Shown here: positions 42,813-52,100 of the stretch, piece after piece
Numbering within the stretch: the first letter of the stretch is position 1
Layout of the letters: every line of letters begins with the position of its first letter
Notes under the pieces: generated by a model
Databases searched by the model: none
What the model saw: the letters and a program-made list of their open reading frames with translations, nothing else
What the model was told of the DNA's origin: nothing
Program-made: the position numbers and the translations under genes
DNA from: FEN-299 sp963727765
GTDB taxonomy: Bacteria; Acidobacteriota; Vicinamibacteria; Vicinamibacterales; Fen-181
Length of the DNA: 64,000 nt
Assembly (NCBI GenBank): GCA_963727765.1
Contig: CAVSGZ010000009.1
Location: 62,001 to 126,000 of the forward strand
Reading direction: 5' to 3'

Positions 42813-44781
42813 ATGCCACGCCACATCATCGTCGGCACCGCCGGACACATCGACCACGGCAAGAGCGCGCTCGTCCTGTCGCTGACCGGCACGGACCCGG
42901 ACCGGCTCAAGGAGGAGAAAGCCCGCGGGATCACGATCGATCTCGGGTTCGCGCACTGGACGTCGGGCGACTTGGTGTTCTCGCTTGTCGATGTGCCCGG
43001 GCACGAGCGTTTCGTCAAGAACATGCTGGCCGGCGTCGGCGGCATCGACGCGGTCGTGCTGGTCGTCGCGGCCGATGAATCCGTGATGCCGCAGACGCGC
43101 GAGCACTTCGAGATTCTGTCGCCTGCTCGGTGTGCGACACGGCCTGGTGGCGATCACCAAGTCCGACCTGGCCGACGCGGACGGGCTCGATCTCGTGAAG
43201 ATGGACGTGCGGGAGCTGGTCGCGGGCTCGTTCCTCGAGCGCGCCGCCGTGGTGCCCGTGTCGTCGAGGACGGGCGACGGTCTGGACCTCCTCCGGCAGA
43301 CGCTCATCGACCTCGGGCGGACCGTGCGCCCGCGCGGAGACGCGGGGGCGGTGCGCCTCCCGATCGACCGCGCCTTCTCGGTGAGAGGATTCGGGACCGT
43401 CGTCACCGGCACGCTGCTTTCGGGCAGCGTGCGGGCCGAGGACGAGTTGCTGAAGCTGCCGGGCGGGCGAACGGTCAAGGTCCGCGGCGTGCAGGTGCAC
43501 GGCGAGATTGCGGCCGTGGCGCGTGCGGGGCAGCGGGCGGCGCTGAACCTCGGCGGGATCGACCTGACCGAGATCGGGCGCGGCGACTCGCTGCTCACGC
43601 CGGGGACGCTGGAGCCGACGCGCATGATCGACGCCCGCGTCGAAGTGGTGTCCTCCGCGCGCGCCCTGCGTCACGGGACCCGCGTGCGATTCCACCAGGG
43701 CACCGGCGAAATCCTGGGCCGGGTCGCGCTGGCCGGCCTGCTGCCCGGCGGGGCGGGGCAGGCTGGCGCGGCGTCAGCCGTGTCGGGAGCGGCCGAGATC
43801 CCGGGCGGGGACTCGGCCCACGTCAGGCTCAGATTCGAGGCCCAGGCCGTCCTGTCGCGAGGCGACCGATTTATCCTGCGCGCCTACTCCCCACCGGTGA
43901 CCATTGCGGGCGGTGTGGTTCTCGATCCGCATCCGGCGCGCGGCGCCATCCGCACGCCAGCCTCGCTCGCGCGATTCGCCCGTCTCGATGCGATCGACCT
44001 CGGGGCTCGCGAAGCCGCTCGTCGAGCCGTGACGACGATGGTCGATGAGCGGGGTGCCGGAGGGCTCCCGATTGCGGCGCTCGTGAGCCGGGCCGGCGTC
44101 GATCTCACAGACAGGGACGCGGTGCTGGACGACGTGATCCGGGCCGGCAGCGTGACGCGCGTCGGCCAGACGCTCGTGCCGTCCTCTGCCATGGAACAGC
44201 TCGGCAGGCGCGTGCTGCAACGCCTGGGGGACCACCATCGGAACGAGCCGATGGCGGAAGGGATGCCGAGAGAGGAGCTGCGGGAGCGGGAGTTCGCCAG
44301 GGCGGGAGACGGAGTGTTCGAGCATGTGCTGGCAGGCCTGCAGGAGGCCGGTCGCATTGCAGGCCGGGAGCGCCTCGCACTGGCGTCGCATCGCGTCTCG
44401 CTCTCACCCGCCGAGGAGGCGGCTCGCACCCGCTGCGAGGCCGCATTCCGGGAAGCGGGTCTGCGTCCGCCCGACCCGAAGGAGATCGCCTCGACCCACG
44501 GGATTCAGCCCGACGTGATGAACCGGGTCGTGCAGCTCCTTGTCCGGCAGAAAGTCCTCGTGCGGCTCGACACCGTGTATTTCCACCAGGCGGGGCTGGA
44601 GGCGCTCAAGCGGGACATGCGGGCCCTGAAGGACGAGGCGGGAGCCACGGCGGCGACGATCGACGTCGGCACGTTCAAGACGCGCTACGACGTCTCACGC
44701 AAGTACGCGATTCCGCTGCTCGAGTACCTCGACCGGGAGCGGGTGACGCGGAGGGTCGGCGAGACGCGGATGCTGATCTGA
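42813..44781 (+). pseudogene. selB: Selenocysteine-specific elongation factor SelB, broken by +1 frameshift
   Basis: SelB is the GTPase that delivers Sec-tRNA to recoded UGA codons. From ATG 42813 the sequence reads MPRHIIVGTAGHIDHGKSAL (G1), KARGITIDLGF (G2) and DVPGHERFVKNML (G3), then loses frame after EHFEIL at 43121-43125. The next frame continues LLGVRHGLVAITKSDLAD (G4), domains II and III and the C-terminal winged helices to 44781. Dropping one C from TCGCCTGCTC gives EILSLLGVRHG and exactly 655 codons plus stop. Everything else is conserved, so a sequencing or assembly error is as likely as real loss. An alternative GTG start at 42795 overlaps the rnr stop. Intact SelB would imply selenoproteins elsewhere in the genome. 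Confidence 0.88.
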
Positions 44782-44791
44782 CCCGTCGGCG

Positions 44792-44959
44792 CTAGGTCCG
44801 GGGTCTGTCGTCCCGATGGTCGTCTTCGTGCGTGGCGTCCTTGAACCCGCGGATCGCCTTGCCGAGGCCGCGGCCGAGTTCGGGCAGGCGGTTGGCGCCG
44901 AAGACTACCATCAGAATCGCCAGGATCAGAATGAGTTCGGGCAAGCCAATCCGTCCCAT
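44792..44959 (-). CDS. tatA: Sec-independent translocase subunit TatA/TatE, small
   Basis: This 55-aa protein starts MGRIGLPELILILAILMVVF, one membrane helix, then has the TatA hallmark hinge FGANRLPELGRGLGKAIRGF with the conserved FG and an amphipathic helix, and ends in an acidic/basic tail (THEDDHRDDRPRT). TatA forms the pore of the twin-arginine export pathway. GGAGGGG lies about 7 bases before the ATG. It stands alone, converging with selB 11 bases away; tatB and tatC are not nearby. A possible client in this window is the SpoIID-like lipoprotein with an RR motif. Confidence 0.92.
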   Translation of the reverse strand: MGRIGLPELILILAILMVVFGANRLPELGRGLGKAIRGFKDATHEDDHRDDRPRT

Positions 44960-45210
44960 GCGTCAGCCCCTCCACGTCGCGACCGGAACACTGCTCAGGA
45001 TCGATGCATTGTAGCACCGGGCCGCGAGTGGCGCGCCGGCGGCCGCGGCCGCCATGGATGGGCTGGCGCCGTTGCCCGCCACGCCCAATCGTGTGACTTG
45101 GAATTGGCTGGCAGTCTTGATGCGAATGTGCAACACGCTTACAGTAAGATGTTGTCGGCTGCCGGGCGCAGGGTCCTGGCGCGGCGGGATCTTCTTCGGA
45201 GAGGTGTGGC

Positions 45211-45669
45211 GTGGCTGAGGTCGAAACCGGTCGGTACACAATCGGGGTTTTCAAGGATGTGTCGTCGGCCGAGCGGGGTATCGAGGCCCTGAAACGGCAC
45301 GGATTTCCGGCCGAGGCGATTACCGTACTGGCGAAGGAAGGCACGGACACATCGGGCCTGCTCCAGAAGGTGCTCGGTCGGACGCCGGACACGCTCGATC
45401 TGCCGGGGATCGGGTCGGCCGTCGGCGGCGGCAGCCTGCTCGCGCTGCTCCAGCCCGGTCCTGACGCTACATCCCGGCCTGGGCTCGCAGCCTGCCTGAT
45501 TCGCGTCGGATTCCAGACTCATGACGGCCGGATCTTCGAGACACTGACCGGTCGGGGTGGTGTGCTCGTGGCCGTGCGGAGCGAACCGCGGGCCGCCGAC
45601 GCGCTGTCCACACTCCACTGCTATGGCGGCGGCAACGCGGCGATTGGCGCCTGGACGGGCCGGCTCTAA
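45211..45669 (+). CDS. Protein with GSP17M/YflT-like domain, function unknown
   Basis: This 152-aa cytoplasmic protein begins TGRYTIGVFKDVSSAERGIE followed by ALKRHGFPAEAITVLAKE, which resembles the start of the general-stress-protein 17M (YflT) fold: a short strand, a helix with AERGIEAL and then a strand. A Gly-rich middle (GIGSAVGGGSLLALL) replaces the hydrophobic glycine hairpin seen in many members. The second half is another alpha/beta unit (GGVLVAVRSEPRAADALSTL). The start is GTG 45211, with GGAGAGG upstream. A stress-related role is inferred only from the domain. It is the first plus-strand gene after tatA, in its own transcription unit. Confidence 0.65.
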   Translation: MAEVETGRYTIGVFKDVSSAERGIEALKRHGFPAEAITVLAKEGTDTSGLLQKVLGRTPDTLDLPGIGSAVGGGSLLALLQPGPDATSRPGLAACLIRVGFQTHDGRIFETLTGRGGVLVAVRSEPRAADALSTLHCYGGGNAAIGAWTGRL

Positions 45670-45805
45670 CCGACCGGGAGGACGGGCGTCAGAAACGCTG
45701 GTGCGCGATCTGGCGTATTAGTGAAGAAACGGCCAGATCGCTGCCCATGCTGCGAGACTCTCGCCGCTACATCACGTGCAGTCGCTAGTGGGACCAGCTC
45801 CAGTC

Positions 45806-46708
45806 ATGTCAGAGACCAATCGTAGGAACGAAGCCGGTGCAGGTGCCAGCCAGGCGCCGATGGTCCCTCCACAAAACGGGACGCCGCAGTTCCTGTTCTC
45901 GAGCCACTACAGCGGCATCGGCCCCTCGACCAGACAGGCGTCGGTGGAGCGTTTCCTGGGGGCGGTCGGGTTCCACCTGCTGGGCTTGGTGGCGGTCGTG
46001 TTGATCCTGAAGTACACGCCGGCCGGCAGGATGATCTCGGAGCCGATGGAATCGATCCCGTTCCACGAGATCGTCTGGCTCAACAAGCCGGGGCCCGGCG
46101 GCGGCGGTGGCGGCGGCGGCAACAGGATGCCGTTCCCGGCGAAGAAGGCGAACGCGCCGATTCCAGTGGCCAGGCCCGAGCCGACGCCGATCCCGTTTCC
46201 CAAGCCGTCGGACGCGCCGCCTCCGGCTCTCGACCTCCCCGCGAAGCCGAACGACGCGGCGATGGTCATTCCGGGCGCGACCGATGTCTCCGGCGATGCG
46301 CTGTCCAGGGGGCCGGGCAGCGGCGGCGGATACGGCACCGGTACCGGGACGGGCATCGGCCCGGGCAACGGATCCGGGTTCGGACCGGGCTGGGGCGGTG
46401 GCTCTGGTGGTGGCGCTTACCGTCCGGGGAGCGGCGTCACGAACCCCGAGTTGCTCCGGGAGGGCGTCCCGGAGTACACGCCTGACGCGATGCGCGCGAA
46501 GATCCAGGGCACTGCGCTGCTCGAGTGCGTGGTGCTGGCCGACGGCTCGGTGGGCGACTGCCGGATCTTGCGGTCGCTCGACCCGGTCTTCGGCCTCGAC
46601 CAGGAAGCGATCAAGGCGGCCAAGCGATTCAAGTTCCGCCCCGGCAGAAGGCTGGGTCAGCCGGTGGCGGTGATCGTCAACATCGAAGTCAGTTTCACAC
46701 TCCGTTAA
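45806..46708 (+). CDS. TonB-family protein with Pro/Gly-rich periplasmic linker
   Basis: This 300-aa protein has an N-terminal cytoplasmic segment, a transmembrane helix (FLGAVGFHLLGLVAVVLILKY, about residues 52-72), a long linker first rich in Pro (PIPVARPEPTPIPFPKP) and then in Gly (about 155-215), and a C-terminal TonB domain (YTPDAMRAKIQGTALLECVVLADG ... AIKAAKRFKFRPGRRLGQPV). TonB-type proteins couple the inner-membrane proton gradient to outer-membrane receptors. ExbB/ExbD and receptors are not nearby, so a structural or stand-alone TonB-like role is also possible. The ATG 45806 is preferred; GTG 45776 is an alternative. Confidence 0.85.
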   Translation: MSETNRRNEAGAGASQAPMVPPQNGTPQFLFSSHYSGIGPSTRQASVERFLGAVGFHLLGLVAVVLILKYTPAGRMISEPMESIPFHEIVWLNKPGPGGGGGGGGNRMPFPAKKANAPIPVARPEPTPIPFPKPSDAPPPALDLPAKPNDAAMVIPGATDVSGDALSRGPGSGGGYGTGTGTGIGPGNGSGFGPGWGGGSGGGAYRPGSGVTNPELLREGVPEYTPDAMRAKIQGTALLECVVLADGSVGDCRILRSLDPVFGLDQEAIKAAKRFKFRPGRRLGQPVAVIVNIEVSFTLR

Positions 46709-46729
46709 TCGCCGAATCGGCCGCCGGGC

Positions 46730-47728
46730 ATGACGAACAACGCTGACCACGGCGTCCGAGGCAGCCGAGCCGCCACCGTGGCCTGGGCTGTTCTCCTGAC
46801 CGGCCTGCTGCTGTTCATGGTGTTCGGCCAGGTCCCGGACCGCACGCTGTTCTGGGAGTCGCTCTACCACGCCGGACACGTTCCACTGTTCGGCATGGTG
46901 GCGGTCGCGATCCTCGGCTTGCTCCGGGAGCGCGGCGCAGCGCTCGCCGAGCCGCGGCCCTGGTGGACGGCGTTCGCCTTGGCGGTTGCGCTCGGCGCGG
47001 CAACCGAAGCGCTCCAGCTCGCACAGCCCGGCCGCGACGCATCGGTCTGGCATTTCCTCCGGGACGTGGCCGGCGCGGCCTCGTTCCTGCTCGTGCTGGC
47101 CATGGCGGGGTGGACGGGCGGCCGTGGGAGTCTGATCCGGTCTGCCGGCCGGCGGGCACTGGTCGTTCTGGGTGTCGCCGCGATGCTCAGCGCGTCGTGG
47201 TTCGATCTGGCCAGGACGGTGGTGATTTACGGCGAGCGCGACACCGCGCTGCCGACGCTGTTCGCGCTCGACGGCTCATGGTGGGAGCGGCCGTTTGTCG
47301 AAGCCCACGGCAGCGTGCTGACACCCCATACGCGGCCGGCAGGCGTGACGGCCCCGTTCGACCAACCGCTGGCACGGCTCGATCTCGAGGCCGGGACCTA
47401 CCCGGGCATCGCGCTCGACGAACCGTATCCCGACTGGCGATGGGCACGCAGCCTCGTGCTGACGTTCTTCTCGGATCTCGACGCACCGCTTCCGCTCGTC
47501 ATCCGCGTGAACGACAAGGCGCACGACAATCGGTATGCGGACCGATTCAACCGCCAGTTCCTCGTCCGTCCCGGCCTCAACCGGATCGTCATCGCGCTGG
47601 CCGACGTGCGCCGCGCGCCGGACCGGCGTGAAATGGACATGCGGCACATCCGGCAGATCATCGTGTTCGCCTACGGGCTGACAGCCCCCACGCACGTCTA
47701 CATCGGCCCGGTTCGCCTGGGTGATTGA
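46730..47728 (+). CDS. VanZ-family membrane protein with C-terminal beta domain
   Basis: The first about 130 residues of this 332-aa protein are VanZ-like: helices with ESLYHAGHVPLFGMVAV and the family core GAATEALQLAQPGRDASVWHFLRDVAG. A further helix (VVLGVAAMLSASWFDLAR) leads to an extracytoplasmic beta-sandwich-like domain of about 160 residues (DLEAGTYPGIALDEPYPDW ... YADRFNRQFLVRPGLNRIVIAL) resembling carbohydrate-binding modules. VanZ proteins affect teicoplanin resistance in some Gram-positives, but most are of unknown role. The extra domain suggests a sugar or wall ligand. It begins 22 bases after the TonB-like gene. Confidence 0.72.
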   Translation: MTNNADHGVRGSRAATVAWAVLLTGLLLFMVFGQVPDRTLFWESLYHAGHVPLFGMVAVAILGLLRERGAALAEPRPWWTAFALAVALGAATEALQLAQPGRDASVWHFLRDVAGAASFLLVLAMAGWTGGRGSLIRSAGRRALVVLGVAAMLSASWFDLARTVVIYGERDTALPTLFALDGSWWERPFVEAHGSVLTPHTRPAGVTAPFDQPLARLDLEAGTYPGIALDEPYPDWRWARSLVLTFFSDLDAPLPLVIRVNDKAHDNRYADRFNRQFLVRPGLNRIVIALADVRRAPDRREMDMRHIRQIIVFAYGLTAPTHVYIGPVRLGD

Positions 47729-47817
47729 TTCGGCGACGCGTTTTCGCAAGAATCTCCGTAGCGAGGCATCCGCGCCCCGCGCCGTCTTTCCGGCAATTCC
47801 CCGCGAGAGGACCGACG

Positions 47818-49173
47818 ATGCCCATCCAGGTGCAGGATATCAGCCAGGCTGTGATCGAGACGCAGTACGCCGTCCGTGGCCCCGTCGTCGCGCGGGCGCA
47901 GGAACTCGAACGGCAGGGGCGCGAGATCATCTACTGCAACATCGGCAACCCCCAGGCGCTCGAGCAGAAGCCGCTCACCTACCTGCGCCAGGTGCTGGCG
48001 CTGTGCCAGTACCCGGACCTCATTGAGCGCGGCGCCGACCTGTTTCCGTCCGACGTGCGGGCCACGGCCCGGCAGGTTCTCACAGGGACCCGGCACGGAC
48101 TCGGGGCGTACTCGGACAGCAAGGGCGTGGCGTTCGTGCGTGAGGCGGTGGCGGCGTTCATCCGTGAACGGGACGGCATCGAGGCCGATCCCGAGGCGAT
48201 TTACCTGACCGACGGCGCCTCGAAGGGCGTGCAGACGGCGCTCCGGATCCTCATCAGCGGACCGCTGGATGGGATCATGATCCCGATCCCGCAGTACCCG
48301 CTCTACAGCGCGACGATCACGCTCTACGCCGGGAAGCAGGTCGGCTACTACCTCGACGAGGGCCACGACTGGAAGCTGAGCCAGGCCATGCTCGACGACA
48401 GCCTCCAGGAGGCGCGCCGCTACGGCATGAGGGTGAAGGCGATCTGCGTGCTCAATCCAGGGAACCCGACGGGGTCGGTGCTCGACCGCGACAACATCCG
48501 GATGATCGTCGCCTTTGCGAAGTCGCACGGGATGGCGATCCTCGCCGACGAGGTCTACCAGGAGAACGTGTACCTGCAGGGCGATCGATTCGTGTCGTTC
48601 GCGAAGGTGATGGTCGAGAGCGGAGAGACCAACGTGAGCCTGTTCAGCTTCCACTCCTGCTCGAAGGGGTTCCTTGGGGAGTGCGGGCAGCGCGGCGGGT
48701 ACATGGAAGTGCGGAACGTTCCGCCCGACGTTATCGCGCAGATCACCAAACTTCAGTCGGTGTCGCTCTGCGCGAACCTGACCGGCCAGGTGGCCACCTA
48801 CTGCATGGTCCGGCCGCCAAGGCCCGGCGAGCCGTCCTACGAGCGGTACGTCCAGGAGCGCGACGGCGTGCTCGGCGAACTGAAGGCGAGAGCGGTGCTG
48901 CTGGCCGAAGGGCTCAACCGCATTCCGGGGATCCAGTGCAACGTGGTGGCGGGAGCCATGTACGCGTTTCCGCGGATCACGCTGCCGGCCGGCCGGACCG
49001 ACGAGCAGTACTGCATGGACCTGCTCGAGCAGACCGGCGTCTGCGTCGTCCCCGGCACGGGCTTCGGACAGACCCCGGGCACCGCGCATTTCCGGACCAC
49101 CATCCTGCCGCCGACACGCCAGATCCAGGCCGTCGTGGAACGCCTCGCCGCGTTCCATGCCGCCTACCGCTGA
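47818..49173 (+). CDS. PLP-dependent aminotransferase, alanine aminotransferase type
   Basis: This 451-aa fold-type I enzyme has the layout of eukaryotic-type alanine aminotransferase (alanine + 2-oxoglutarate to pyruvate + glutamate). Supporting blocks are CNIGNPQALEQKPLTYLRQV near the start, LTDGASKGVQ, PIPQYPLYSATITLYAG, NPGNPTGSVL, ILADEVYQENVY, the PLP-Lys block SFHSCSKGFLGECGQRGGY and the C-terminal Arg in TAHFRTTILPP. Ordinary bacterial AspC/AlaA-type enzymes lack the SCSKG-F-LGECG-RGGY form, so this fits the GPT/ALT group well. The start ATG 47818 has GAGAGGA seven bases upstream. It precedes the GH31 gene by 62 bases and may be co-transcribed. Confidence 0.9.
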   Translation: MPIQVQDISQAVIETQYAVRGPVVARAQELERQGREIIYCNIGNPQALEQKPLTYLRQVLALCQYPDLIERGADLFPSDVRATARQVLTGTRHGLGAYSDSKGVAFVREAVAAFIRERDGIEADPEAIYLTDGASKGVQTALRILISGPLDGIMIPIPQYPLYSATITLYAGKQVGYYLDEGHDWKLSQAMLDDSLQEARRYGMRVKAICVLNPGNPTGSVLDRDNIRMIVAFAKSHGMAILADEVYQENVYLQGDRFVSFAKVMVESGETNVSLFSFHSCSKGFLGECGQRGGYMEVRNVPPDVIAQITKLQSVSLCANLTGQVATYCMVRPPRPGEPSYERYVQERDGVLGELKARAVLLAEGLNRIPGIQCNVVAGAMYAFPRITLPAGRTDEQYCMDLLEQTGVCVVPGTGFGQTPGTAHFRTTILPPTRQIQAVVERLAAFHAAYR

Positions 49174-49235
49174 TGCTCGGCACCACTCGGCCGCGCGGCG
49201 TCGGGCCAGGCGTCGGCGCTGTGGGAGGGACGATC

Positions 49236-51993
49236 ATGAGAGCTGAAGACGCGCGGCGTGGTCTCCGGCTGTCGAGGGCGGCAGCCTTCGCGCTCCTGAG
49301 CCTGCTGGCGACGCTGCCGGCGCGGGCCGAGACGATGGCGCCCTTGGCCGACCCGAAGGCCGTGGTGATCTCCGGCCAGGCGCGCTTCGCCGTGCTGACG
49401 CCGCGCCTCATCCGGATGGAGTGGTCGGGGGTGTCGCAGTTCGAAGACCGAGCATCGCTCGTGTTCATCAACCGGAAGCAGCCGGTCCCCGCGTTCACGT
49501 CGGCGGTCAAGGGTGGCTGGCTCACCATCAGGACCGACGCGCTGACGCTGCGCTACAAGACCGGCAGCGGCGCGTTCACTGCCTCGAACCTCGAAGTCCG
49601 ATTCACGCTCAACAGCGCGACGGTCGTGTGGCATCCGGGCCTCGAGGACACGGGCAACCTTCGGGGCACCACCCGGACGCTCGACGGCGTCAATGGTCCG
49701 GCGACCAGGCTCGAGCCGGGCCTGATCTCGCGTGACGGCTGGGTCGTGGTCGACGACACGGCACGGCTGCTCTACGACGGCAGCGACTGGCCGTGGGTGA
49801 TGCCGCGGCCGGCGGGGAAGCAGCAGGACCTCTACTTCTTCGGCTACGGCCACGACTACCGCGGCGCTCTCGCCGACTTCACGAAGGTGGCGGGCCGGAT
49901 CCCGATGCCGCCGCGCTTCGCGTTCGGCATCTGGTGGTCGCGCTACTGGGCGTACACCGACCAGGAGTTCGAGCAGCTCGTGCGCGACTTCGAGGCGCGC
50001 ACGCTGCCGCTCGACGTGCTCGTCGTGGACATGGATTGGCACGTGACGTTCGGCGGCGCGTGGGACGACAACCCGAAGGACCCGTCGGGGCACACCAAGG
50101 GATGGACCGGGTTCACGTGGGACAAGCACTACTTCCCGGATCCGGTCGGGTTCCTGAACTGGACCGACGTGCACGGCCTGCGCACGCCGCTCAACCTGCA
50201 TCCGGCATCGGGGATCCAACCGTGGGAGTCGTGGTATCCCGCGATGGCCAGGGCGATGGGAATCGACCCGGCCACGCAGAAGTACGTGCCGTTCGACATC
50301 GTCGACAAGAAGTTCGCGGTCAACTTCTTCGACCTGGTGATTCATCCCCTCGAGAAGCAGGGCGTCGATTTCTGGTGGCTCGACTGGCAACAGAGCGACA
50401 AGACATCGCTCGAGGGGATCGAACCCGACCTGGTGGCTCAACTACACCTTCTTCACCGACATGGAGCGGCAGGGGAAACACCGGCCGCTCATCTTCCACC
50501 GGTGGGGAGGCCTCGGTAACCATCGCTACGAGATCGGGTTCTCGGGTGACACCTACTCGACGTGGCAGTCGCTCGCGTATCAGCCGTATTTCACGGCGAC
50601 GGCTGCGAATGTCGGCTTCGGGTACTGGAGCCACGACATCGGCGGCCACATGAATGGGCCGGTCGAGCCCGAACTCTACACGCGGTGGATCCAGTTCGGC
50701 GTGTTCAGCCCGATCCTCAGGACGCACACCACCAAGAACCCGGGCGCGGAGCGGCGGATCTGGGCCTACCCGCCCGAGTACTCCGATGCGATGCGCGAGG
50801 CGTTCCTGCTGCGCTCGTCGCTGATTCCGTACATCTACACGGCTTCGCGCGCGACCTACGATACCGGCGTACCGTTCCTGCGTCCGCTGTACTGGGACTC
50901 GCCGGAAGCGACCGAAGCGTACGTGAACAGGGACGAGTACCTCTTCGGCGACAGCATGCTGGTCGCTCCGGTCGTCGGGCCGCGGGACCCGCAGACCGGG
51001 CTCGCGACCCGCTCCGTGTGGCTGCCTGCCGGCACGTGGATCGAGCGCAGCTCTGGCCGCACCCTCAATTGCCTCCCAGCATGCGCGTTCGAGCGCTCGT
51101 TCGCCATCGACGAGATCCCCGTTTACGTGAAGGGCGGCTCGATCATCCCGATGCAGCACCCGGTCGAGCGCGCCGGGGCGCACCCGGCGGCCGACCCGCT
51201 CGTGCTGGAGGTATATCCCACCGGGACGAGCACGACGCGAATTTACGAAATCCGGCCGGGTGGAAAGCCGCAAGAGGCCGGGCCAACAGGGTCCACGACG
51301 ACGCGCATCTACGAGGATCAGGGGGACTCGGTCGCCTACCAGTCGGGCGAAGGCGCCTGGACGACGGTGCAGGTGACGAGGGCGAAGGGGACACGGACTG
51401 TTCGAATCGAGCCGGTGCAGGGACAGTATCCCGGCATGCCGGCGTCGCGCGGCTACGAGGTTCGGTTGCGCGACCTGCCGCCGCCGCAGCGGGCCGTGGT
51501 GAACGGCCAGGCGGCGGCGTTGGTAACCACAGCCGATCGCGACCGCCGCGCGCTGGCCGGCCTGCCGCCCGAGCGGGCGGAGTGGTGGTACGAGGGGGAG
51601 ACGGCCACCATCGTGGTTGCCGTTCCGCCGTGCCCCGTGTCTGGCGCGACCGAGGTCCGCGTGGAGTTCGATGCGGGAGTGGCGGGCGCCGGCGCGTTGC
51701 CGGAGGGCAGCATCACCGATCAGATCGTGGGGGGTTACGCCGGTACGATGCGGCGGCTGCACGACCTGTTGGCTGTGGTCAACGGAGCGTGGCCGAATGT
51801 CGCGCCTCCGGACCTGCTGCTGAATCTGGTCCAGATGGGGAACCGATTGTCGATCGACCCCGCCGCGGCGCCGGCCGAGTTCAGCCGCTTCCTGCAGAAG
51901 TCCGTCGAACTCAAGGCCGTGCTCGACAAGCTGCCGCTCTCGCCGGAGGCGAGGGTGAGAGCGAATGCGCTGCTGAAGGAGATGGGGTATTAG
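49236..51993 (+). pseudogene. GH31 glycoside hydrolase, secreted, broken by +1 frameshift
   Basis: From ATG 49236 (GGGAGGGA upstream) the product has a signal peptide ending LPARA, an N-terminal beta domain and the GH31 barrel: RFAFGIWWSRYWAYTDQEF, VLVVDMDWHV and the nucleophile region DFWWLDWQQSD. After GIEPDL, at 50431-50434, the frame is lost; the next frame resumes LNYTFFTDMERQGKHRPLIF with the acid/base Asp in GFSGDTYSTW, then a DUF5110-like C-terminus. Removing one G gives exactly 918 codons plus stop. GH31 includes alpha-glucosidases and alpha-xylosidases; substrate is not readable. There is an odd internal near-duplication of TRIYE segments at about 51215-51320. Confidence 0.88.
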
Positions 51994-51999
51994 AAAAGA

Positions 52000-52029
52000 G
52001 GCCCGGCGAGCGTTTCCACCCGCCGGGCC
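52000..52029 (-). terminator. Rho-independent terminator downstream of groEL
   Basis: GGCCCGGCG (52000-52008) pairs perfectly with CGCCGGGCC (52021-52029). On the minus strand the stem is followed by TCTTTTCTAA, a U-rich tail, so it should end groESL transcripts about 65-85 bases after the coding end. On the plus strand it lacks a U-run. Confidence 0.75.
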
Positions 52030-52032
52030 CGG

Positions 52033-52100
52033 CTGACAAGCGTCACCGACTGACAAGCGTCATCGACTGACAAGTCTCATCGATTGACAAGTGTCACCGA
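52033..52100. repeat. Four tandem 17-bp repeats with internal palindromes
   Basis: The unit is CTGACAAGCGTCACCGA. Copies start at 52033, 52050, 52067 and 52084 with 0-3 differences from each other. Each contains a TGAC(A)...(T)GTCA dyad, perfect in copies 1, 2 and 4. The array lies between the ends of converging GH31 and groEL genes and partly overlaps the annotated 3' end of groEL. Confidence 0.85.

Noticed and set aside
40321..42819. Minus-strand open frame of 832 codons opposite rnr
   Set aside because: Composition is biased to Arg/Asp/His/Val with no motif; the sense strand encodes a complete RNase R.
43112..43135. Programmed ribosomal frameshift in selB
   Set aside because: No slippery heptamer, internal ribosome-like site or downstream stem is evident, and SelB is not known to need frameshifting.
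52033..52100. CRISPR array
   Set aside because: The 17-bp units are directly adjacent with no spacers, and no cas genes are present.
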